This document shows, piece by piece, positions 13,723-19,491 of a stretch of 24,587 bases of DNA. The translations under genes and the position numbers were made by a program. The notes below the pieces were generated by a model, which worked only from the letters and a program-made list of their open reading frames with translations, ran no database searches and was not told where the DNA came from. The first letter of the stretch is position 1. Each line of letters begins with the position of its first letter. This stretch comes from CAYOHP01 sp964403795 [NCBI: uncultured bacterium] (GTDB lineage Bacteria; Muiribacteriota; UBA6191; CAZXTJ01), in the NCBI GenBank assembly GCA_964403795.1, contig CAYOHP010000100.1, positions 1-24,587 on the forward strand, written 5' to 3'.

Positions 13723-14096
13723 CCTCCCAGGACACCCTCCAGGCACCACCCGTGTCCCTCACCCCGGCCGCGATCGAGGCCCTGGCCGGGCTCCGCCAGG
13801 AGTCCCCGGTGCCTCGCCACTACGTCCTGCTCGTCACGGTCCGGGGCGGCGGCTGCGCCGGCTGGAGCTACGGCCTCGACTTCGTCCACCCCCAGCCCGA
13901 GGTCCACTTCCTGATCGATGTCGGCTGCCATACCCTGGCCATCGACCGGGCCGCCCTCCCGATGCTCCGGGGACTGGAAGTCGACTGGGTGGACGACGGC
14001 CTGAACCACGGCTTCGTGTTCCGCAATCCGAACGCAGCCCAGACCTGCGGCTGCGGAAGTTCGTTCTCGACCCGGGTCGACCCCGAGGCTGCCTGA
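13719..14096 (+). CDS. A-type iron-sulfur carrier protein (IscA/HesB family), first copy
   Basis: A 125-residue protein with all three expected cysteine ligands: VRGGGCAGWSYGLDF for the first and TCGCGSSF for the CGC pair near the C-terminus. It also has the conserved DWVDDGLNHGFVFRNPNA segment. It has a 10-15 residue N-terminal extension and an extra cysteine in DVGCHTL compared with the usual 107-residue IscA. A-type carriers hand Fe-S clusters to apo-enzymes. ATGA overlap with nnrS and a 10-base gap to the radical SAM gene suggest that it could deliver or repair the cluster of that enzyme. Confidence 0.9.
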   Translation: MTSQDTLQAPPVSLTPAAIEALAGLRQESPVPRHYVLLVTVRGGGCAGWSYGLDFVHPQPEVHFLIDVGCHTLAIDRAALPMLRGLEVDWVDDGLNHGFVFRNPNAAQTCGCGSSFSTRVDPEAA

Positions 14097-14106
14097 GGAG
14101 GATCCC

Positions 14107-15198
14107 ATGCGCGCCCCCCAACTCCAGAGCCTGCCAGGCCCGATCCGTCCGCCCGACTTCGCCAAGGCCCCGCTGCTCGTGCTGTGGGAGATCACCCGGG
14201 CCTGCGAGCTGGCCTGCACCCACTGCCGCGCCGAGGCCCACCCCGGCCGGGATCCCGAGGAACTCTCGACCGCCGAGGCCATGGGCCTGCTGACCGAGAT
14301 CCGGGCCATGGGCACACCGCTGGTCGTGCTCACCGGGGGGGATCCGCTGCTCCGGCCCGATGTGCTCGAGCTGGTGGCCGCGGGTGAGGAACGCGGCCTG
14401 CGCATGACCATGACCCCGAGCGTCACCTCGGGACTGACCACGGGGAAGCTCGATGCCCTGAAGGCGGCCGGGCTCTGCCGGCTGGCCGTCAGCCTCGATT
14501 CGGCGGTGCCCTCGGTCCACGACGGGATGCGGGGCTACCCGGGGACCTTCGACCGCACCCTCGAGATCATGCACCACTGCCGCGAGATCGGACTGTCGCT
14601 GCAGGTGAACACCACGGTCACCAGGACCACCCGCGGGTCCCTGCGTCAGCTCCCTCCCCTGCTCGCCGACGTCGGCATCGACCTCTGGAGCGTCTTCTTC
14701 CTGGTGCCGACCGGGAGGGCCCAGTTCGACGAGGTGCCCTCGGCCGAGGAGATGGAGGAGGACTTCGCGGTCCTCTACGAGGCGGCCAGGACCTGGGGCC
14801 TCACCGTCAAGGCCACCGAAGCGCCCCACTACCGGCGCTACGCCCTGACCCAGCACGACAGGTCGGGGCGGCCTCCCATGGCGGGGGTCAACGACGGCAA
14901 CGGGATCCTCTTCGTGGACCACCGCGGCGAGGTCTTCCCCAGCGGGTTCCTGCCCGTCTCGGCGGGCAACGTGCGGACCGAGTCCCTGCGGGCGATCTAC
15001 CGGGAGAGCCCGCTCTTCCTCTCGCTGCGCGACCCGGGGCAGCTCGGGGGCAAGTGCGGCCTCTGCGAGTTCAACAAGGTCTGCGGAGGGAGCCGGGCCC
15101 GCTCCTACCACATGACGGGGGACTGGCTGGGAGCCGAGCCCTGCTGCGTCTACATCTCTTCCAAGGCGTCCGAGGAGCTCGGCATGGTGGCGGTCTGA
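14107..15198 (+). CDS. Radical SAM/SPASM protein related to the NirJ/AhbC/AhbD group
   Basis: A 363-residue enzyme. The radical SAM cluster motif is C33-x3-C37-x2-C40 (TRACELACTHCRAEA). It is followed by VVLTGGDPLLRPDV (SAM binding) and AVSLDSAVPSVHDGMRGYPG. The C-terminal SPASM region holds further Fe-S cysteines (GGKCGLCEFNKVCGG, then EPCC). This arrangement is shared with haem d1 and alternative haem synthesis enzymes (NirJ, AhbC, AhbD) and with the TIGR04053-type family of unknown product. There is no nirS or haem d1 gene set here, so the substrate is open: haem or porphyrin, or a peptide. GAGGAGG precedes the ATG. It is the last gene of the sigma-54-driven operon and converges on the response-regulator gene, 15 bases away. 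Confidence 0.87.
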   Translation: MRAPQLQSLPGPIRPPDFAKAPLLVLWEITRACELACTHCRAEAHPGRDPEELSTAEAMGLLTEIRAMGTPLVVLTGGDPLLRPDVLELVAAGEERGLRMTMTPSVTSGLTTGKLDALKAAGLCRLAVSLDSAVPSVHDGMRGYPGTFDRTLEIMHHCREIGLSLQVNTTVTRTTRGSLRQLPPLLADVGIDLWSVFFLVPTGRAQFDEVPSAEEMEEDFAVLYEAARTWGLTVKATEAPHYRRYALTQHDRSGRPPMAGVNDGNGILFVDHRGEVFPSGFLPVSAGNVRTESLRAIYRESPLFLSLRDPGQLGGKCGLCEFNKVCGGSRARSYHMTGDWLGAEPCCVYISSKASEELGMVAV

Positions 15199-15213
15199 GG
15201 CCCGCCCCCCGGA

Positions 15214-16599
15214 CTACCCCTCGATCCCGTACTCCCGGAGGCGCTTGTAGAGGAGCGGACGACTGATCCCGAGGGCCTTGGCCGCCCGGGTCTTGTTGCC
15301 CTCGGCCTTCTCGAGGGCCTGCCGGATCAGGAACGCCTCCCCTTCCTTCAGGGTCTGGGGCGTACCCGAGGCCACGAAGGGGGAGCCGGGTCGCGACGGA
15401 CCGCTCCCGCCTGCCGTCGCGGCGTTCCGGATCTCGGCCGGCAGGTCGCTCGCCTCGATCGCCTCCCGGTCGGTACCCAGGGCGAAGAGGCGGTCGAAGA
15501 GGTTCTCCAGCTCCCGCACGTTGCCCGGCCAGCGGTAGGCCTGGAGCACCGCCATGGCTTCGGGCGTGATCCGCGACGGGCCGGCTCCGAACCGCTCCCG
15601 GGTCCTCTCCAGGAAATAGCCCGCCAAGGCCGCCACGTCTTCGGGCCGGTTGCCCAGGGGGGGCACCTCGATGGTGAGGACCGCCAGCCGGTAGTAGAGG
15701 TCCTCCCGGAGCCTCCCGGCCGCGATGGCCTCGGCCGGCAACTGGTTGGTCGCGGCCACGATCCGGACGTCGATGGGCATCTCCCGGGTGCCGCCCACCG
15801 GACGCACTGCCCGCTCCTGGAGTGCCCGGAGCAGCTTCACCTGGAGGTCCACCGCCATCTCGCCGATCTCGTCGAGGAACAGGGTCCCGTGCTCGGCGGA
15901 CCGGAACAGGCCGACCCTGGCGATTCCGGCACCGGTGTAGGCGCCCTTCACGTTGCCGAACAGTTCGCTCTCGGCGAGCCCCTCGGGCAGCGCCCCGCAG
16001 TTCACCGGCACGAAGGGACCCCGGGAGCGGGCCGAGGCCTGGTGGATGGCCTTGGCGACCATCTCCTTGCCGGTGCCCGAAGGCCCATGGATGAAGACCG
16101 GGGAGGCGGTCCGGGCGGCCGCCTTGACCAGCTCCTTCACCACGGTCATGGCACGGGAGACGCCGATCAGGTCAGGAGCCGGGTCCCCGGCGTCGAGTTC
16201 GCTCTTGAGGCGCCGCACCTCGCCCTCGAGCTCGCGGCGATCGAGCACCGAGCGCACCGCCACCTCGAGTTCGTCCTTGTCGAAGGGCTTGGTGACGTAA
16301 TTCTGGGCGCCCTCCCGCATGGCGGCCACCGCGTTCTTGATGGTGCCGAAGCCGGTCATGAGGATCACCGGGAGATCCGGGTAGCGGGCCCGGATCATCT
16401 TCAGGAGCTCGATCCCGTCCATCTGGGGCATCACCAGGTCGGTGAGCACCAGGTCGAAGTCGTCCTCCTCCAGGGCCTCCAGGGCCGCGGCACCCGAAGT
16501 CGCCACCTGATGTCGATAGCCCATCCGGGCAAAGGCGCGGCCGCAGGCCTTCCCCAGGTTCTCGTCGTCGTCGACGACCAGGATGTTGGCGGCGGTCAG
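15214..16599 (-). CDS. NtrC-type sigma-54-dependent response regulator
   Basis: About 461 residues. The receiver domain has DDD near the start, phospho-acceptor Asp54 in VLTDLVMPQMDG, and Lys104 in YVTKPF. The AAA+ domain has Walker A GPSGTGKE, the sigma-54 contact loop as GNVKGAYTGA (Tyr in place of the usual Phe of GAFTGA), and Walker B LFLDEIGEM. The C-terminal Fis-type helix-turn-helix is NKTRAAKALGISRPLLYKRL. It activates sigma-54 promoters, eight candidates of which lie in this window. Start: AAGGAGG precedes a CTG at 16599 by 6 bases, and that CTG overlaps the kinase stop as CTGA. An ATG at 16650 would add MRGDWYSWPDFPQRR, reading back through the ribosome-binding site into the kinase gene, and looks less likely. 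Confidence 0.92.
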   Translation of the reverse strand: MTAANILVVDDDENLGKACGRAFARMGYRHQVATSGAAALEALEEDDFDLVLTDLVMPQMDGIELLKMIRARYPDLPVILMTGFGTIKNAVAAMREGAQNYVTKPFDKDELEVAVRSVLDRRELEGEVRRLKSELDAGDPAPDLIGVSRAMTVVKELVKAAARTASPVFIHGPSGTGKEMVAKAIHQASARSRGPFVPVNCGALPEGLAESELFGNVKGAYTGAGIARVGLFRSAEHGTLFLDEIGEMAVDLQVKLLRALQERAVRPVGGTREMPIDVRIVAATNQLPAEAIAAGRLREDLYYRLAVLTIEVPPLGNRPEDVAALAGYFLERTRERFGAGPSRITPEAMAVLQAYRWPGNVRELENLFDRLFALGTDREAIEASDLPAEIRNAATAGGSGPSRPGSPFVASGTPQTLKEGEAFLIRQALEKAEGNKTRAAKALGISRPLLYKRLREYGIEG

Positions 16600-17762
16600 G
16601 GCTCCCCTCCTTTGCGGGAAGTCCGGCCAACTATACCAATCACCTCGCATCCTGCCGCGAACTCGCCTCGGGCCCTGGCCTGGAGGGACTCGAAGGGGAT
16701 CGCCTTGACCTCGAGCAGGTCCGGCGATTTGCGGAAGGCCGAGACCAGCACCGGGGACAGGGGGAGTTCGAGGCGGAATTCCGCGCCTCCCCCGGGGGCA
16801 TTGCAGGCCACCAGCTCCCCCCCGTGGTCGGCGACCACCCGGCGGGCGATCGCCAGGCCCAGGCCTGTGCCCTTCCCCTCCGGCTTGGTGGTGAAGAAGG
16901 GCTCGAAGATCCTCTCCTCGTAGCCGGCAGGGATCCCCTGGCCATGGTCGCGGATCACGAAGCAGAGCCGCCCGGCGGCCATCTCGACCTTCATCGAGAC
17001 CTCGATGGTGCTGCCTCGCGGGCTGGCGTCCAGGGCGTTCTCGACCAGGGCGAAGACCAGGTGCTCGAGTTCCGACGGGTCGCCCTTCACCAGGTAGCGC
17101 CCCCGTGCGATCCGGTAGGCGAGGCGGATCCCGGCAGCCTCCATGGCATGCCCCAGGATGTGGAAGACCCGGTGGAAGAGGTGGCAGAAGTTGATCCGGT
17201 CGTCCTGGGCGCCCGCCGAGCGGGCGAAATTCTGGAGGCGGCGCACGGTGCGCTGGCAGCGACGGGTCGCCTCCACGATGATCGCCAGGTCGTCCTGGAG
17301 CTCGGGCCGGTCGACATCGCCCTGCAGGGCCTGGGCCGAGAGCAGGATCGACCCGAGCGGCGTGTTCAGCTGGTGGGCGAGCTGGGCCGCGATCCGGCCG
17401 ACCCCCGCCAGCTTCTCGGCCCGGGACACCGAGGCCGGCGACGGCGAGGGGACCGCCACCACCCTGCGCACCCCGGACCGGTCCCGCCAGACCACGGCCG
17501 GGAGCCTGGCCTCGCCGCCACCGGGAACCAGGTCGACGGCGACCTCTTCACCTCCGGAAACCAGGGAACGGAGGGACGGCAGGACCTCGGAATCGGCCAG
17601 GAGGCTCGCCAGGGGGCGCCCGACCAGTCCCTCCCCGAGGATCGCCAGGGCCCGGGCGCTGGCCCGCCGGATCGAGAGGTCGCGACCGAGCTCGAGGACC
17701 ACCATCGGCGATCCGAGCCAGCCCCGGAGAGCCCGGCCCGGAGGCCCCTGGCCTGTCGTCAC
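16596..17762 (-). CDS. Soluble NtrB-like histidine kinase
   Basis: A 388-residue kinase with no membrane segment, so it senses a cytoplasmic signal. Residues 15-110 look like a PAS domain (MVVLELGRDLSIRRASARAL). The HisKA helix carries the phospho-His130 in QLAHQLNTPLGS. The ATP-binding domain has the N box at N242 (VENALDA) and G boxes DHGQGIP and GKGTGLGLAIARRVV. About 40 residues follow the kinase core. GTG 17762 overlaps the stop of the preceding receiver gene as GTGA and has GGAG 7 bases upstream; longer frames run through that gene. It is the evident partner of the NtrC-type regulator, whose start overlaps its stop. The signal is unknown; nitrate, nitrite, NO or redox state are candidates from context. 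Confidence 0.9.
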   Translation of the reverse strand: MTTGQGPPGRALRGWLGSPMVVLELGRDLSIRRASARALAILGEGLVGRPLASLLADSEVLPSLRSLVSGGEEVAVDLVPGGGEARLPAVVWRDRSGVRRVVAVPSPSPASVSRAEKLAGVGRIAAQLAHQLNTPLGSILLSAQALQGDVDRPELQDDLAIIVEATRRCQRTVRRLQNFARSAGAQDDRINFCHLFHRVFHILGHAMEAAGIRLAYRIARGRYLVKGDPSELEHLVFALVENALDASPRGSTIEVSMKVEMAAGRLCFVIRDHGQGIPAGYEERIFEPFFTTKPEGKGTGLGLAIARRVVADHGGELVACNAPGGGAEFRLELPLSPVLVSAFRKSPDLLEVKAIPFESLQARARGEFAAGCEVIGIVGRTSRKGGEP

Positions 17763-18154
17763 TCCCGGTCTCCATCCTGCCTGCGGGCCAGCACCGAACG
17801 GGCGGCCTCCGCGAGATCCCGCGACTCGAAGGGGCGAGTCAGCAGGATCCAACCGGGTGAGAGTACCGAACCGGGGAGGGCTTGTCTCGCCAGCAACACG
17901 GCCCCGGGGCGGAGGGGGTGGGAACGCAACTCGTCGAGGAACCCGGATCCCGCGACCCCCGGGAAGTCGAGGTCGACGACCAGGGCATCGGACGGGCCGA
18001 GTTCCCCGAGGGCCCGAAGCGCCTCCCCGGTGGAGGCCAGGAACCGGGTCCTGGCCGGCAGGGACCGGAGCACCCGGGTGCAGGCGTGGCGGAACCCCTG
18101 GCTCTCGACGAGCAGCCAGAGGCAGGCACCGGACTCGGGCTGGGAGATGTCCAT
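17759..18154 (-). CDS. Small stand-alone receiver-like protein
   Basis: A 131-residue protein resembling a response-regulator receiver domain without an output domain. ALVVDLDFPG places a phospho-acceptor-like Asp at 61, and ILLTRPFESRDLAEAARSVL matches the last strand and helix with Arg in place of the usual Lys. The acidic pair expected after the first strand is missing (LWLLVESQGFR has only Glu), so phosphorylation may be impaired. It is first in the operon with the kinase and NtrC-type regulator. ATG 18154 is preferred to TTG 18178, because the latter falls inside the sigma-54 element and ahead of the predicted transcript. The ribosome-binding site is weak. It may modulate the kinase or act as a phosphate sink. 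Confidence 0.65.
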   Translation of the reverse strand: MDISQPESGACLWLLVESQGFRHACTRVLRSLPARTRFLASTGEALRALGELGPSDALVVDLDFPGVAGSGFLDELRSHPLRPGAVLLARQALPGSVLSPGWILLTRPFESRDLAEAARSVLARRQDGDRE

Positions 18155-18177
18155 GGGAGACGGAACCCCGGATACCA

Positions 18178-18193
18178 AGCAGGACGCGTGCCA
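18178..18193 (-). promoter_or_regulatory. Sigma-54 promoter for the receiver-kinase-regulator operon
   Basis: On the minus strand TGGCACGCGTCCTGCT: the -24 half is a perfect TGGCACG and GC follows GG after exactly 10 bases. Predicted start near 18168. If used, the two-component operon is itself sigma-54 dependent and probably positively autoregulated. Confidence 0.65.
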
Positions 18194-18297
18194 GACCTCC
18201 CTTCCCGATCCTCGCTTCCTGCAGGGCTCCAGGACCCGAGCGGGGCCGTCCCGGAGATCGATACCCCGACGAGTCCCGCCCCGGTCCGCGTCATGTG

Positions 18298-18306
18298 GGT
18301 GTCACC
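18298..18306. promoter_or_regulatory. GGTGTCACC site in the divergent sigma-54 region
   Basis: A 9-base palindrome (GGTG-T-CACC) containing the TGTCAC core seen at 10136, 11890, 11919 and 11943. It lies about 60 bases upstream of the -24 element of the stress-protein gene and about 105 from that of the receiver gene. A second palindrome, CCACCGGTGG, is at 18329-18338. Enhancer function is inference only. Confidence 0.3.
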
Positions 18307-18365
18307 GGCGTACCCGGATCGCACACCGCCACCGGTGGAATCCCGGCCCGTCGCCAGGCTCCGGA

Positions 18366-18381
18366 TGGCACGGCATCTGCA
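18366..18381 (+). promoter_or_regulatory. Sigma-54 promoter for the second universal stress protein gene
   Basis: TGGCACGGCATCTGCA: perfect TGGCACG at -24, GG (18367-18368) and GC (18379-18380) 10 bases apart, and CTGCA at -12. This is the best match in the window. Predicted start near 18392, 44 bases before the ATG. Confidence 0.72.
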
Positions 18382-18435
18382 TCATGTACTCTCGGGGCGC
18401 GACCGGCAGGGCCGGTGCGACCCGAGAGGAATGCC

Positions 18436-18900
18436 ATGCCCGACTCCCGCCCCGAACTCCATCTGGAACGGATCCTGTTCCCTACCGACCTCTCCGAGGC
18501 CTCGCTCTCGGTCCTCCCCTACGCCGCCGACGTCGCCCGGCTGAAGCAGGGGAAGATCACCATCCTCTTCCTGGTCGACACCGTGGAGGCCGGCCTGAAC
18601 CAGCCCTTGCCGCTCACCTCGGCCCGGACCCTCGAAGAGGTCCTGCTCAAGAAGGCGAAGAAGCGCCTGAAGGAGCTCGAGAGCCGCTTCGAGGCCGAGA
18701 AGGTCCCCTACGCGGCCGAGGTCCGTCTCTGCCACTCGGTCCCCGACGCCATCAACCAGTTCGCCACCGAAGGCGGCTTCGACATGGTGGTCATGGGAAC
18801 CCACGGCCGGACCGGATTCACCCGCCTGCTGTGCGGCTCGGTGGCCGAGGAGACCCTGCGCAAGACCCCCTGCCCGATCCTCATGGTCCGGGTGGTCTGA
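18436..18900 (+). CDS. Universal stress protein family (UspA-like), second copy
   Basis: A 154-residue cytoplasmic UspA-fold protein. It starts with LHLERILFPTDLSEASLSVL and carries the intact ATP-binding motif GTHGRTGFTRLLCGSVAE, ending CPILMVRVV. Unlike the copy at 12053 it should bind ATP. ATG 18436 has GAGAGGA 5 bases upstream. It is transcribed alone, divergently from the two-component operon, from the strongest sigma-54 element seen here. It converges on the Rrf2-type gene 57 bases away, with no clear terminator between them. Confidence 0.9.
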   Translation: MPDSRPELHLERILFPTDLSEASLSVLPYAADVARLKQGKITILFLVDTVEAGLNQPLPLTSARTLEEVLLKKAKKRLKELESRFEAEKVPYAAEVRLCHSVPDAINQFATEGGFDMVVMGTHGRTGFTRLLCGSVAEETLRKTPCPILMVRVV

Positions 18901-18957
18901 AGGCCGGGGCCCGGGGTGGGCGCCCGCGCTACGGGGCGATGGGCCGACCGGCTAGTC

Positions 18958-19395
18958 CTAGCAAGCCGCGCTGGCGCCGGCCTCGAAGTCCCGGACCCGG
19001 ACCTGGTCGAGCAGGGCCCGGACGCCCTGGTTCAGTCGCTGGATCACGGGGCGGGCGGTGCAGGAGACCGAGGTCGTCGAGCATCCCTGCGAGGGCCGGG
19101 GTGAGGGCACCAGGTTGCAGCAGTCCAGCAACGCGAACGGCCCTTCCAGGGCTTCGAGCACGTGGGTCAGGCTGATCTCGCCGGGCGACCGGGTCAGGGC
19201 ATAGCCACCCTGGGCCCCGCGCATCGAGCGCACCAGGCCACCCTTGGCGAGATCCTTCAGGATGTTCGAGACCATGTTCCGCGAGATCCGGAACTGCTTC
19301 GAGATCTCGCCCGCAGATAGGGGCCCCTGTTCCTCCCTGGCGAGCAGGGTCAGGATCAGGATCGCGTAGTCGACACGCTTGTTGAGTCTCAGCAT
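18958..19395 (-). CDS. Rrf2-family transcription regulator (NsrR/IscR-like) with Fe-S type cysteines
   Basis: A 145-residue regulator with an N-terminal winged helix (LRLNKRVDYAILILTLLARE, then ISKQFRISRNMVSNILKDL, then GGLVRSMRGAQGGYALTR). A cysteine-bearing loop follows (DCCNLVPSPRPSQGCSTTSVSC), spaced C-x12-C-x6-C. Rrf2 members with three cysteines here bind an Fe-S cluster and respond to NO (NsrR) or cluster supply (IscR); the spacing fits neither exactly. The NO-related genes of the window make an NsrR-like role attractive, but the nearest genes are an aminopeptidase and stress protein. ATG 19395 has a weak GGGGGAA ahead of it. TACACT (19442-19437 on this strand) could be its -10 box. 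Confidence 0.87.
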   Translation of the reverse strand: MLRLNKRVDYAILILTLLAREEQGPLSAGEISKQFRISRNMVSNILKDLAKGGLVRSMRGAQGGYALTRSPGEISLTHVLEALEGPFALLDCCNLVPSPRPSQGCSTTSVSCTARPVIQRLNQGVRALLDQVRVRDFEAGASAAC

Positions 19396-19442
19396 GCGTT
19401 TCCCCCGCCGGACGGGGCACCCTCGGGCCCTCCTCCAGTGTA

Positions 19443-19458
19443 CCGGCCCCCGGGCCGG
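19443..19458. promoter_or_regulatory. CCGGCCC-CC-GGGCCGG dyad upstream of the Rrf2-type gene
   Basis: Perfect 7-base arms around two bases, directly beside the possible -10 box of the Rrf2-type gene and 34 bases after the aminopeptidase stop. It may be an operator for autoregulation or a hairpin ending the upstream transcript. All-GC dyads arise easily in this genome, so confidence is low. Confidence 0.25.
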
Positions 19459-19491
19459 ACTGGCCAGACACCCGGGGTTACAGGCCCGGAT

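Noticed and set aside
18901-18957. Terminator hairpin between the stress protein and Rrf2-type genes
   Set aside because: The stretch is GC-rich with several weak self-pairings but no single long stem or T-run.
16824-19175. Long plus-strand open frame opposite the kinase and receiver genes
   Set aside because: Shadow frame with no recognisable domain; the minus strand genes have ordered kinase motifs and coupled starts.
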